Positions 46,984-55,128 are shown, counted from the first letter of the stretch. The stretch is 64,000 bases of DNA from Flavobacterium sp. UBA6135 (GCF_002428305.1 NZ_DIVJ01000040.1:229-64228), one strand, 5' to 3'. Program-made: numbers and translations. Notes: generated by a model not told the origin, from the sequence alone.

Positions 46984-47572
46984 TGATTTCTATGTTTTTA
47001 GGAACATTTTTAACGGCTCTTGAAGTGTCTAACATGCGAAGTAAATCGGCTTCACCTTGTTCTATTGGGACTTCACTTCTTCTGACAAGTTCTTCTAATT
47101 GTAACTCTATAGAAGCCAATTGTTTGTTGATTTCATTGATAAAATAAATGACTTTTTCATCGGGAATGTCATCCAGAGTCAAATATAATTCCAACGATCG
47201 AAATTGTGTAGACAACACTAAAAACCTACTTTTAAATTCCGGAATAAAAAGTGCAGCCGGTATGGTTTCAACCAATTCTTCCGCTTTTTTTGATAAGTCT
47301 TTTGATTTGTTTTGAAAGGCACCAATAGAACTTGTTGGTTTTTGATTTAGTTCCGTAAAAAACAAACGCCATTCCGACCAATCTCCAATTAATGCTTGAG
47401 CTTTAGGTTGCAATTCGATTGTTCTAAAACGCCATGAATTATTGATTTTATTGAAGATAACTTCTTTCTTTTGTCTTTCTTTTTCTTGTGCAATCAATCG
47501 CTTTTCGTTGTCATCTTTACAAGAAACGAATAGGGTAATTAGAAGCAGAAACAATGCTAATCTTTTAATCAT
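46976..47572 (-). CDS. Lipoprotein upstream of mfd
   Basis: 198 residues from ATG 47572 (MIKRLALFLLLITLFVSC, lipidated Cys 18, then KDDNEK). The mature protein is almost entirely helical and charged, with Leu-rich heptads suggesting coiled coils (SKKAEELVETIPAAL; EINKQLASIELQLEELV). No family recognised. Overlaps the start of mfd by 8 bases, so expression is coupled. Confidence 0.7.
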   Translation of the reverse strand: MIKRLALFLLLITLFVSCKDDNEKRLIAQEKERQKKEVIFNKINNSWRFRTIELQPKAQALIGDWSEWRLFFTELNQKPTSSIGAFQNKSKDLSKKAEELVETIPAALFIPEFKSRFLVLSTQFRSLELYLTLDDIPDEKVIYFINEINKQLASIELQLEELVRRSEVPIEQGEADLLRMLDTSRAVKNVPKNIEIIE

Positions 47573-47598
47573 TTGAAATGAATTAGTTTTCAAAAATA

Positions 47599-47606
47599 CA
47601 AAGGTA
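47599..47606 (-). promoter_or_regulatory. -7 element for the lipoprotein-mfd operon
   Basis: TACCTTTG on the minus strand, 26 bases before the ATG at 47572; a TTG about 15 bases upstream. The short leader excludes the longer reading frame starting at 47593. Confidence 0.6.
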
Positions 47607-47728
47607 AACAGAAACTTTACGCAATGTTGTGAAGACTTCCATAAATTATTATAAATAGATGGGATAAATCAGCAGCAAAATATCACAAACTCTTTGAGAG
47701 AAATTAATTTTTCCACTTACGAAAACGT

Positions 47729-47736
47729 TATATTTG
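47729..47736 (+). promoter_or_regulatory. -7 element for tdh
   Basis: TATATTTG, 21 bases before the ATG at 47758; no good -33 element. Confidence 0.55.
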
Positions 47737-47757
47737 TAGTCAAATTTTACCACTATT

Positions 47758-48708
47758 ATGAATACAAAAATCCTTATTATTGGAGCTTGCGGTCAAATAG
47801 GCACAGAGCTCACACTGCAACTACGAAAACTTTATGGTGTTGAAAATGTTATTGCATCTGACATTCGCAAGTTGAATAATGACGTAGTGAATGATGGGAT
47901 TTTTGAAGTATTAAATGCCTTAGATTTTAATCAGATTGAACATATTATTGAAAAATATCAAATAGAAGAAGTGTATTTAATGGCTGCTTTATTGTCGGCT
48001 ACCGCAGAAAAAAACCCTGCTTTTGCATGGGATTTGAATATGAATTCACTTTTTCACGTGCTGAATATTGCTAAAGCCGGAAAGATTAAAAAGATATTTT
48101 GGCCTTCGAGCATTGCGGTTTTTGGTCCCACAACACCACGAGAAAACACACCGCAGTTTACAGTCATGGAACCCACTACGGTGTACGGAATTTCTAAACA
48201 AGCCGGTGAGCGTTGGTGTGAGTATTACCACAACATTTTTGGTGTAGATGTTCGAAGCGTTCGTTATCCTGGATTAATCAGTTGGTCAACTCCTCCAGGT
48301 GGTGGCACAACAGATTATGCGGTTGATATTTATCACAAAGCTTTAAGTGACGGTAGTTTTGAATGTTTTCTTTCTGAAGAAACCAAACTGCCAATGATGT
48401 ATATGGAAGATGCGATTAGAGCTACTATTGAAATTATGCAAGCACCAAAAGAGCAAATAAAAATACGGTCTTCTTATAATTTGGCCGGAATTAGCTTTAC
48501 ACCTAAAGAAATTGCGGCTGAAATCAAGAAACACATTCCTGATTTTACCATTTCGTATGCTCCTGATTTCCGTCAAAAGATTGCTGACAGTTGGCCGGCA
48601 TCAATTGATGATAGTACAGCCAGAACGGATTGGAATTGGAAGCACAACTATGACATGGAAACCATGACGGTTGAAATGCTAGAGAATCTAAAGCACCAAA
48701 TCGGGTAG
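47758..48708 (+). CDS. tdh: L-threonine 3-dehydrogenase, SDR (epimerase-like) type
   Basis: 316 residues. Rossmann motif GACGQIGTEL at the N-terminus, Ser in WPSSIAVFG, catalytic Tyr-x3-Lys in VYGISKQAGE, and the LISWSTPPGGGTTDYAV loop that is characteristic of SDR-type threonine dehydrogenases as studied in Flavobacterium frigidimaris. Oxidises threonine to 2-amino-3-ketobutyrate with NAD. No KBL gene nearby. Converges with the endonuclease gene with a 6-base gap. Confidence 0.93.
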   Translation: MNTKILIIGACGQIGTELTLQLRKLYGVENVIASDIRKLNNDVVNDGIFEVLNALDFNQIEHIIEKYQIEEVYLMAALLSATAEKNPAFAWDLNMNSLFHVLNIAKAGKIKKIFWPSSIAVFGPTTPRENTPQFTVMEPTTVYGISKQAGERWCEYYHNIFGVDVRSVRYPGLISWSTPPGGGTTDYAVDIYHKALSDGSFECFLSEETKLPMMYMEDAIRATIEIMQAPKEQIKIRSSYNLAGISFTPKEIAAEIKKHIPDFTISYAPDFRQKIADSWPASIDDSTARTDWNWKHNYDMETMTVEMLENLKHQIG

Positions 48709-48714
48709 TGGCTT

Positions 48715-49755
48715 TTATCGTTTAATTACTTTTACTACTTTTTGCAATTGGTTTTGCTCTAAACGGATGATGTACATCCCACTAGGCAAAGCTGATAAAT
48801 CAATTTGATTGGTTGTTTGTCCGGATTTTACTTGTTGTCCAACAGTTGAATTTACTTCATACTTAATGTCCATTCCGGTTGAATTGCTAACATACACTTG
48901 GTCAGCAGTTATTGTTGGATAAGCCGTTACGGTGTCCCAAGTAGATTGTGTGATATTTAAAAGATTCCAATTATCTTGTGCCGGTGGTCCCGACCAGATC
49001 AACGTGGCAATGTAGGGATTGTCAATAAACGGATTTCTATTTCCTTGCCATTGTTCTAAAATGTTGTTACGGTTCATTTCATATACAGAAACCGGGTCTT
49101 CGGCATTCCATTGCAAAAAGATATCCGGCATGTCGCCCAAAGGACTTAATGCTGTGGAACCTGCACCTACATTTGTTGGTAAGCATTGGCTTTGGTATCG
49201 CAAATACATGTACATCATCATTCGAGCGACATCGCCTTTCCATTCGTCGCCAGGATAAAAATCAGGGCCTACTATTCCTGCATTTCCGGAGCCTTGAGCG
49301 AATTTTCTATTACTTCTTGCTGAGTTCATTTGTGAATCACAGGCTCTCAAACTATGCACATCGGAACCTGCAAATTCATAACCAAGATTTGGTTGACCCA
49401 ATGAGCGTGGAAAAACATGTTCCCTGTTCCACAAACCAATACAACTTGTGGTGGTACAATTGTCATTAACAGAACGGGTTCTATCATTAAAAGTAGCTTG
49501 GTCGTTGTCATTATAACCATAAACCAATAAAACCTTTGTGTTGTCTGTTGGGACGAGGTCGGTCATTTTTATGGCAATCCATGTTTCAGGAGTGTACACT
49601 AAAAAAGTTTGATGGGTGAAAGTAATCAAGTTTGAAAGTTGGTTTTTTATGTTCTCCGGGGTGTCATTGAAATTAACAGAAGCGTAATATTCGGGGACTT
49701 GCCCAAAACTTAAGGCAACAAAAAAATAGAAAAACAATAGTATTGTTTTTTTCAT
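48715..49755 (-). CDS. Secreted endonuclease I with T9SS type A tail
   Basis: 346 residues from ATG 49755 (MKKTILLFFYFFVALSFGQ). A longer frame begins at 49833, but the promoter -7 element lies at 49823-49830, so that codon precedes the transcript. Endonuclease I/NucM core with NREHVFPRSLG and LRACDSQMNSARSNRKFA, the His-Asn metal-dependent active site. The last ~75 residues end in a T9SS type A domain (KYEVNSTVGQQVKSG ... GMYIIRLEQNQLQKVVKVIKR). Degrades extracellular DNA or RNA after Por-dependent export. Confidence 0.92.
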   Translation of the reverse strand: MKKTILLFFYFFVALSFGQVPEYYASVNFNDTPENIKNQLSNLITFTHQTFLVYTPETWIAIKMTDLVPTDNTKVLLVYGYNDNDQATFNDRTRSVNDNCTTTSCIGLWNREHVFPRSLGQPNLGYEFAGSDVHSLRACDSQMNSARSNRKFAQGSGNAGIVGPDFYPGDEWKGDVARMMMYMYLRYQSQCLPTNVGAGSTALSPLGDMPDIFLQWNAEDPVSVYEMNRNNILEQWQGNRNPFIDNPYIATLIWSGPPAQDNWNLLNITQSTWDTVTAYPTITADQVYVSNSTGMDIKYEVNSTVGQQVKSGQTTNQIDLSALPSGMYIIRLEQNQLQKVVKVIKR

Positions 49756-49822
49756 GATGTGGTATTTAGTAAATGGGCACACTTTCACTTTCGCGTAAGT
49801 GTGGTATTTGTTTTTGGAACTA

Positions 49823-49856
49823 CAAAAGTACAATGCCCTATTTTAAATCAGGCAAA
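49823..49856 (-). promoter_or_regulatory. Promoter of the endonuclease gene
   Basis: TTTG (49853-49856), 22 bases, TACTTTTG (49823-49830) on the minus strand. Decides the start codon of the downstream gene. Confidence 0.6.
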
Positions 49857-49913
49857 ACAGTTGTTAAAATTCAGGCATGTAAACACATAACTATCTTTAA
49901 ATCAATATAATAA

Positions 49914-49946
49914 AAAAAACCGCTTTACAAGATAAAGCGGTTTTTC
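49914..49946 (-). terminator. Terminator of the truncated-haemoglobin operon
   Basis: AACCGCTTTA / TAAAGCGGTT stem with a short loop and T-runs on both sides. Confidence 0.88.
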
Positions 49947-49968
49947 TTATAGAAAAGTAGATTTAGGA

Positions 49969-50553
49969 CTACTCTTGAACGATTGGGGCTCTTAGCGATT
50001 CTAAAACGGTAACTACTTCACCAATCAATGTTGGATCGGTTACACCATTTAATCCGGCGGCTGCTCCAACATAGCCGATGAATTTATCGTAGTTGGCATT
50101 GGTAGATTTTACTCCCATTCGTGGGTTGGTTGCCGGGTTGTGGGCATCTACCATATTCAAACCACTGTAGGTATTTGTAGCACCTCCACCAGTATTAGCA
50201 GAAAAGAAATCGGTTAAATTCTTGCTTAATACGGCAACATTTGTAGTGTTTCCTGAAAGTACTTCACCTACCACCGGGGCAAAATGGGCACCTAAATTTC
50301 CGTTAGCTCCACTAACGATATCGGCAACAATTAGGGTGATGGTACTATCAACTACTGAACGGTAGCTCAATCTACCTTGTTCAATCATTGCTGATGGGTT
50401 GTTAGGGTCGGCTACTTTGGAGAAACCTCCCAGTTTTTCATACAAACTCAATTCGGCCGGAGTGCTCTTATCGTCATCGCTGTTGCAAGAAACGGATAGC
50501 GACCCCAGTCCTAAAAACAAGGCGAATACAGCCATTTTAGAATACTTAGTCAT
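49969..50553 (-). CDS. Exported truncated-haemoglobin-like lipoprotein
   Basis: 194 residues. Lipobox SLSVSC (Cys 23) then NSDDDK. Residues ~36-190 resemble group I truncated haemoglobins: SLYEKLGGFSKV (helix A/B start), FAPVVGEVLSG, then NMVDAH with His138 as candidate proximal haem ligand, and ..YDKFIGYVGAAAGL. There are insertions after helix A and after the candidate His. Placing a globin on the outside of the cell is unusual; it could bind O2, NO or haem there. Upstream in the same operon is a one-TM protein. Haem binding is inference. Confidence 0.72.
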   Translation of the reverse strand: MTKYSKMAVFALFLGLGSLSVSCNSDDDKSTPAELSLYEKLGGFSKVADPNNPSAMIEQGRLSYRSVVDSTITLIVADIVSGANGNLGAHFAPVVGEVLSGNTTNVAVLSKNLTDFFSANTGGGATNTYSGLNMVDAHNPATNPRMGVKSTNANYDKFIGYVGAAAGLNGVTDPTLIGEVVTVLESLRAPIVQE

Positions 50554-50571
50554 AACATATAAATTTAAAGA

Positions 50572-51009
50572 TTAATTAAAAATTCGTTGAATGCCTCGTG
50601 AGAATTTATAGCTGAAACTATTTGTATTCATTGCCGGGCACACTTTTTTTGACGCAATTTCATCAGAGATTACAAAACGTTCTGCGTTGTAGTTGCCTTT
50701 GGCTTGCAGTTGGTTAAAGACCCCTTCAGCATCAACAATACGGTTGTCGTGATAAAAAACAACTACACCATTTTCAAGGTTAAAACGGTCGTTTTTAACT
50801 CCGGGAATGGATTTTAGATTGCGTCTGATTTCTTTCATCTTCAAAGAATCCAGAGGTTCTTTGAAGTCGATTCTGCTAATTTGATAAGTTGCATTGTCCA
50901 GTTCAACCGGTTTAGCCGTTGCAATGTGAACTACTAAAACAATGAAAAGTAAGAGGAATACACCCAAGGTGCATGCTAAAGCAATTTTTAGTGATTTATG
51001 TAACTTCAT
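50572..51009 (-). CDS. One-TM protein with HMA-like exported domain
   Basis: 145 residues from ATG 51009 (an upstream TTG at 51015 is less likely). TM at ~8-30 (IALACTLGVFLLLFIVLVVHI), then a beta-alpha-beta-beta-alpha-beta domain (ISRIDFKEPLDSLKMKEIRRNLKSIPGVKNDRF ... VVFYHDNRIVDAEGVFNQL) with the fold pattern of heavy-metal-associated domains but no CxxC. A Cys in KKVCPAM near the end may bind metal or haem. Precedes the globin-like lipoprotein by 18 bases. Confidence 0.6.
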   Translation of the reverse strand: MKLHKSLKIALACTLGVFLLLFIVLVVHIATAKPVELDNATYQISRIDFKEPLDSLKMKEIRRNLKSIPGVKNDRFNLENGVVVFYHDNRIVDAEGVFNQLQAKGNYNAERFVISDEIASKKVCPAMNTNSFSYKFSRGIQRIFN

Positions 51010-51078
51010 AACCAAGTGTTTTTAGTTTGTTTCACTTAGTTACGAGATAACAATCGGTATGGTTTTAAAAAAGTAGAA

Positions 51079-51573
51079 TTATTTTTGAAGTTGTTGAATA
51101 AGTAGGGATTCCAAAGAATCTTTAGCTTTAATTACTACGTTGCTGTTTTCGTTTGGTATGGTCATGGAAAGTACGTAGTGTCTAATTTTCCATTGGTTGT
51201 TTTCGTTGGTCAAAATACCGCTACCTCTACAAATTTTCATTTGGGTATTCAGTAATTCGTCAAACCAAGCTGTTTTACCATCGGCAGCAATAAATACATT
51301 GCGTTCTAAGGCTTTAAAGCTCCAAGCTTTTCCGCGGTCAAAATAGGGTTTGGAATAGGCCATAAAATCGGTTTTGTTCCAATTTTCGGTGGCGTCAGTT
51401 CCGATGAAAATAGCATCTTCGGAGAGTGCGTTAAAATAGTTGTCAAAGTTTGCTTCAGCTGCGGCTTTGTGCCATTGGTCAAGTATCTCATTGACTTCTG
51501 CTTTTGCGGTTTCTGTTGGTTTTGGTGTATTACATCCGAAACAAAACAACACTATAAAAAGGTACTTTTTCAA
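51079..51573 (-). CDS. NTF2/SnoaL-like lipoprotein
   Basis: 164 residues. Start is TTG at 51573, directly after an in-frame TAA; it gives MKKYLFIVLFCFGC, a good lipoprotein signal (Cys 14). The mature part has the cone-shaped NTF2/DUF4440 pattern (VNEILDQWHKAAAEANFDNYFNALSEDAIFIGTDATENW...). No catalytic residues obvious. A TACCTTTG -7 element lies ~46 bases upstream. Confidence 0.78.
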   Translation of the reverse strand: MKKYLFIVLFCFGCNTPKPTETAKAEVNEILDQWHKAAAEANFDNYFNALSEDAIFIGTDATENWNKTDFMAYSKPYFDRGKAWSFKALERNVFIAADGKTAWFDELLNTQMKICRGSGILTNENNQWKIRHYVLSMTIPNENSNVVIKAKDSLESLLIQQLQK

Positions 51574-51618
51574 GGGTTATAAGATTAAATGGTTTGTAAA
51601 ACTGGATTAGTAACTTAT

Positions 51619-51626
51619 CAAAGGTA
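51619..51626 (-). promoter_or_regulatory. -7 element for the NTF2-like lipoprotein
   Basis: TACCTTTG on the minus strand, matching TAnnTTTG. Confidence 0.5.
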
Positions 51627-51649
51627 CACACTTTTTTTCTGATTTGTGC

Positions 51650-52987
51650 TTAGAGTTTTTCATCGTGTTGTGACAAATCCAGTCCGATTAGTTCTGATTC
51701 TTCTGAAACCCGAAGTGGAATAATGCTGTTGGTTATTTTGTATAATAAAATGGCTCCAAAGAAAGTGAAAGCGGCCACTAAAACCAAGGCTATCATATGA
51801 TGTAAAAACACGGACCAACCGCCATACAGTAAACTGGCATTTTCTCCTTGAGCGAAAATGGCTGTTAGAACCATTCCCATAATTCCGCCCACTCCGTGGC
51901 AAGCAAAGACGTCAAGGGTATCATCAATAGCTTTTAGCTTTTTCCAGTAGAGCATTTTGTTGGAGGCAATTGCTGCGATGAATCCAAAAAATATACTTTG
52001 TGGAATGGTGATGAATCCTGCTGCCGGGGTTATGGCTACGAGTCCAACAACAGCTCCGATGCAGGCACCTAAAGCAGAAACTTTTCTTCCGTGAAGGCGG
52101 TCAAAGAAAATCCAAGTCAGCATGGCGGCGGCTGAGGCAACAGTTGTTGTTGCAAAGGCTAAAGCGGCGGTGCTGTTTGCGGCTAAAGCGGAACCGGCAT
52201 TGAACCCGAACCAACCAAACCACAGCATGCCGGTACCTAGTAACACAAAAGGGATGTTGGTTGGAATGTGCTCGCTATTTTTGCGTTTGCCCAGTACTAA
52301 TACACCGGCTAGTGCGGCAAATCCGGCACTCATGTGTACGACGGTTCCTCCGGCAAAATCTTTTACGCCAAAGTAGCTTCCCAGTAAACCATTGGGGTGC
52401 CAGACCATGTGACAAAGAGGGGTGTAGATTAACAAGGTGAACAAACAAATAAACAGTAGGTAGGAAATGAATCTTACGCGTTCAGCGAAAGAACCCGTAA
52501 TAATTGCTGGTGTGATTACGGCGAACTTCATTTGAAATAAGGCAAAGAGAATGAAAGGGATAGTGGACGCCATTTGACTATGAGGCAACACGCCTACTTG
52601 GTCAAAGAAGGCGAAATCGAGAGGGTTTCCAATGATTCCGTAATGTGTGCCGTTTAGGGTAAAGCCAATTGAGGAGCCAAATGCCAGGCTAAAACCTACT
52701 ACTACCCAAAGCAATGTAACTACACCAAGGCAAATAAAGCTTTGAAGCATGGTGGAAATAACGTTCTTTTTACCTACCATTCCACCATAGAAAAATGATA
52801 ATCCGGGGGTCATGAGTAGTACTAAACAGGAGGAGGTTAACAACCAAGCGACATCTGCTGTGACGATTGTATCTGCCGCATTGAAACCTGTTGCTTCTAA
52901 GGCTTCGGTAGGTTTCCAGAATAAACCACTGATGGCAACCAAGCTAATTAGGATAAATGAAATTATCCATCGTTTTTCTATTTTCAT
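51650..52987 (-). CDS. amt: Ammonium transporter
   Basis: 445 residues, eleven TM helices after an N-terminal signal-like segment. Family signatures are intact: LLMTPGLSFFYGGMVGKKN, the pore histidine pair (PLCHMVWHPNG and FACHGVGGIMG), GSFAERVRF and FAGGTVVHMSAGFAALAG. Conducts ammonium across the inner membrane. The glnK partner often found next to amt is not adjacent here. A hairpin with GGGGTA-type repeats lies in the leader. Confidence 0.95.
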   Translation of the reverse strand: MKIEKRWIISFILISLVAISGLFWKPTEALEATGFNAADTIVTADVAWLLTSSCLVLLMTPGLSFFYGGMVGKKNVISTMLQSFICLGVVTLLWVVVGFSLAFGSSIGFTLNGTHYGIIGNPLDFAFFDQVGVLPHSQMASTIPFILFALFQMKFAVITPAIITGSFAERVRFISYLLFICLFTLLIYTPLCHMVWHPNGLLGSYFGVKDFAGGTVVHMSAGFAALAGVLVLGKRKNSEHIPTNIPFVLLGTGMLWFGWFGFNAGSALAANSTAALAFATTTVASAAAMLTWIFFDRLHGRKVSALGACIGAVVGLVAITPAAGFITIPQSIFFGFIAAIASNKMLYWKKLKAIDDTLDVFACHGVGGIMGMVLTAIFAQGENASLLYGGWSVFLHHMIALVLVAAFTFFGAILLYKITNSIIPLRVSEESELIGLDLSQHDEKL

Positions 52988-52990
52988 ATT

Positions 52991-53052
52991 TACCCCTATT
53001 TTTTATAGGGTAAAAATAGTAAAATCATTAAATATTTACTTAATACCCCTAT
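52991..53052 (-). promoter_or_regulatory. Repeated motif and hairpin in the amt leader
   Basis: TACCCCTAT occurs at 52991-52999 and again at 53044-53052; the first copy also pairs with ATAGGGTA at 53005-53012, directly before the amt start. Could be an operator pair or a leader hairpin covering the ribosome site. Confidence 0.45.
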
Positions 53053-53270
53053 GTAAAAATATGTATCTTGATAATTTTTGTCATTAATATAATTAAAGGT
53101 TACTTTTATTAAGATATTTAAAAAAGCACTGTCTGAATTTAGGTAACTATTGCTAAAACCTAAGTATGTTCCTTGTGTAGGCTTTATCATCCATTACTAT
53201 GATATGCTATAAATATGTAGTATAAATGCATTAAATATACTTCAAATACGCTTTAATATCTAGTTTTCCC

Positions 53271-53278
53271 TATCTTTG
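53271..53278 (+). promoter_or_regulatory. -7 element for the 53303 gene
   Basis: TATCTTTG, 24 bases before the ATG; fits TAnnTTTG. Confidence 0.6.
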
Positions 53279-53302
53279 CTATTCACTTGAATCGCATATG
53301 TT

Positions 53303-54046
53303 ATGGCTAGACAAACCGGAATAATCAAATTAAAAGGAACTATTGATGGGTTAAATTTTTATCAAACGAAGTTTGGTTCATTGGTTCGAAAAGCAGGAGG
53401 CGGATATAACAGTAAGGCTATCAAAACGAAACCAAGTATGATTCGTGTTCGAGAGAATGCCAGTGAATTTGGGCGGGTGTCACGAGTTAAGCTTTTGTTT
53501 CGGATGGGGTTGGAGCCTTTTTTACGGTCATGTAAAGACCCAACACGACATGGTCGTATGATAAGAGTGTTGCAGGAAATAAAAACGTTAGATGCCGTTT
53601 CGGAACGCGGTAAGCGTGATGTTGCTTTGGGTTTGGCTACTCCGATGGGGAAGAAATTGTGGCGGGAGTTTGATTTGACAGAGCGTTCGCCGGAAGATTT
53701 ATTGCCGGGGACGTATCAGGTTGCTGCCGGGTCTACCGGTTTGACGGTAAGTGATTTGGACTTGAGCCGGTTGGTTTTTCCTAAAGGGGCTACGTTGGTG
53801 GAGTTGCGGTATGGGGTTTTAGATGTAGATTTTACTGCTTTGACTTTTCAACTTCATATGGCTGCTCCCTTGTTTTTGGATAAGGATTTTGCAGACAGCT
53901 CTGTTACGGTGGCATTGGATGGTAGTATTGTAATGACGGGGACTTTGTTTCCGGTGGTGGGTGTTCGGTTTTATCAGGTTGTTGGTGGTGAAAAGTATTT
54001 GTTTAAGGAGGCGATTTGGCAGGGGGTGCGGTTTATGGGGGAGTAG
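53303..54046 (+). CDS. Unknown-family protein, G-rich coding sequence
   Basis: 247 residues, no signal peptide or TM. The N-terminus is conserved-looking and basic (MARQTGIIKLKGTIDGLNFYQT... SKAIKTKPSMIRVRENASEFG), reminiscent of the start of DUF6266-type phage-tail-like Bacteroidota proteins, but I cannot confirm it. The C-terminal half is beta-rich. Codon use becomes markedly G-rich (GGG, GTG, TTG) towards the 3' end, unlike its neighbours. A heptamer tract starts exactly at the stop codon. Confidence 0.6.
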   Translation: MARQTGIIKLKGTIDGLNFYQTKFGSLVRKAGGGYNSKAIKTKPSMIRVRENASEFGRVSRVKLLFRMGLEPFLRSCKDPTRHGRMIRVLQEIKTLDAVSERGKRDVALGLATPMGKKLWREFDLTERSPEDLLPGTYQVAAGSTGLTVSDLDLSRLVFPKGATLVELRYGVLDVDFTALTFQLHMAAPLFLDKDFADSSVTVALDGSIVMTGTLFPVVGVRFYQVVGGEKYLFKEAIWQGVRFMGE

Positions 54047-54101
54047 GTTGCGGGTTACGGGTTGGGAGTTGCGGGTTGCGGGTTGCGAGTTGCGGGTTTT
54101 T
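54046..54101 (+). repeat. Tandem GGTTGCG heptamer tract
   Basis: Eight units of 7 bases, mostly GGTTGCG with GGTTACG, GGTTGGG and AGTTGCG variants, starting on the last base of the stop codon of the 53303 gene and ending in a T-run. Confidence 0.9.
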
Positions 54102-54137
54102 TAGAGTGACGGACAATGAAAAGGGATAGGAGACTAT

Positions 54138-54311
54138 TTATTTTCCGCAATTCTCGATGTAGTCCTTTACAAAACCTTGTATTTCTTTTCGGTTGTATTT
54201 TTTGGCTTTGAGGGAGGGAGAGCATCGAATAATCAAGATGTTGTGTACTGCCTTATTTTGTTTACCCTGTTTAATGGCAGGTAGGTCCAGTCTGTCTAGG
54301 TAGAAGCAAAA
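54138..54311 (-). pseudogene. Possible gene remnant (57 codons, no start)
   Basis: Between in-frame stops the minus strand encodes 57 residues that look protein-like (includes KQNKAVHNILIIRCSPSLK and NRKEIQGFVKDYIENCGK) with a natural stop, but no start codon that would cover them. Could be the 3' stub of a decayed gene; not recognised. Confidence 0.35.
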
Positions 54312-54319
54312 TCAGGGCG

Positions 54320-54470
54320 TGTGAGCTTAACCGGTTTTCAGATTGAAACGGGGATTGCTACGAAGTCATAGCCTACTAAGAGCAACGTAGCACTGGGCAG
54401 ACTTAATGGAGCCGGGGAGTATCATGGCATTAAGTAGGCTTCGAAGAGCATCGTGTTAGACTTCGAGCGG
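54320..54470. other. Gene-free patch with interlocking inverted repeats
   Basis: GC-richer than its flanks, with no ORF. TGCTACG (54356) pairs with CGTAGCA (54386); AGCCTACT (54370) with AGTAGGCT (54433); CTTAATG (54402) with CATTAAG (54428); TCGAAG (54441) with CTTCGA (54461). Some pairings exclude one another. May be a structured RNA or a remnant of a mobile element. Confidence 0.5.
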
Positions 54471-54498
54471 CAGGAGAATAAGAAACTAAATAAAATCT

Positions 54499-54536
54499 AC
54501 AGGAGAAGAAATCACATAAGTATACTCTTCTCCTGT
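54499..54536 (-). terminator. Terminator after uraH
   Basis: Perfect 10-bp stem ACAGGAGAAG / CTTCTCCTGT with an 18-base loop, followed on the minus strand by a T-rich stretch. Confidence 0.75.
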
Positions 54537-54551
54537 TGATTAATTAATTTT

Positions 54552-54959
54552 TTAATTTCCTCGATAGGTTGAATATCCAAATGCAGATAGCGTTATAGGA
54601 ACATGATAATGACTATTGTCAGTTATTTGAAAGACAACTTCTATAAATGGATAGAAACTTTCTGTATTATTTTCTTTAAAATAATCACTGGTGAAATAGG
54701 TTAGTTTGTAAATACCGTTATTGTTTTTTTCTTGACTCAAAAAATCTGAGATTCTACCATTTTTATCTGTTATTTTCTCATCAACAAAGGTCCATTTTTT
54801 GTTTTTTTCATTCATTTTTTCGAGTTGAATAGTGACCCCCGAAGCCGGCAAACCTTTTGAAACATCTAAAATATGACTGGATAATTGATAGGTTTTTGTT
54901 TGAGAAAAGGAAGTCATTGAAATTAAAATAAATAGAAACGTCAGGATTAAATTTTTCAT
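54552..54959 (-). CDS. uraH: 5-hydroxyisourate hydrolase, exported form
   Basis: 135 residues. Signal peptide (MKNLILTFLFILISMTSFSQ), then the transthyretin-like core: QLSSHILDVSKGLPASGVTIQLEK, ITDKNGRISDF, and the terminal YHVPITLSAFGYSTYRGN. The N-terminal His (SSHILD), the Arg, the second His and the C-terminal YRG-x tetrapeptide of HIUases are all present (final residue Asn instead of Ser). Hydrolyses 5-hydroxyisourate to OHCU in urate breakdown, here in the periplasm. No other purine-catabolic gene is nearby. It is the last host-like gene before the integrase. Confidence 0.9.
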   Translation of the reverse strand: MKNLILTFLFILISMTSFSQTKTYQLSSHILDVSKGLPASGVTIQLEKMNEKNKKWTFVDEKITDKNGRISDFLSQEKNNNGIYKLTYFTSDYFKENNTESFYPFIEVVFQITDNSHYHVPITLSAFGYSTYRGN

Positions 54960-55017
54960 AGTTTATGTTTTTTAAAATAAATTTTCAGTAAATATACATC
55001 AAAGATTAAGAACAGGC

Positions 55018-55063
55018 AAAACGGTTGTAAATAAAGGCTTTACAGCCGTTTTGTGTTTTTTTG
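55018..55063 (+). terminator. Strong hairpin at the host/element boundary
   Basis: AAAACGGTTGTAAA pairs with TTTACAGCCGTTTT (one G-U pair) with a 7-base loop, followed by GTG and a T-run. It lies in the 280-base gap between uraH and the integrase. Confidence 0.75.
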
Positions 55064-55101
55064 GTAATGCGGTAAAAAGCAGAAAAAAGCAACGATTGGC
55101 A

Positions 55102-55128
55102 AAAGTAAGGTTACTAAAACGTTACTTT
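55102..55128. promoter_or_regulatory. Short repeats upstream of the integrase (possible arm sites)
   Basis: GTTACT repeats at 55110 and 55121 (11 bases apart), and AAAGTAA (55102) is the reverse complement of TTACTTT (55122). Could be arm-type integrase sites near an att end; unproven. Confidence 0.3.

Noticed and set aside
49756..49833. Upstream start of the endonuclease
   Set aside because: The codon lies at the promoter -7 element, and the signal peptide starts at 49755.
54320..54470. Group II intron
   Set aside because: GTGTG-like start and many stems suggested it, but there is no domain V sequence and no reverse transcriptase.
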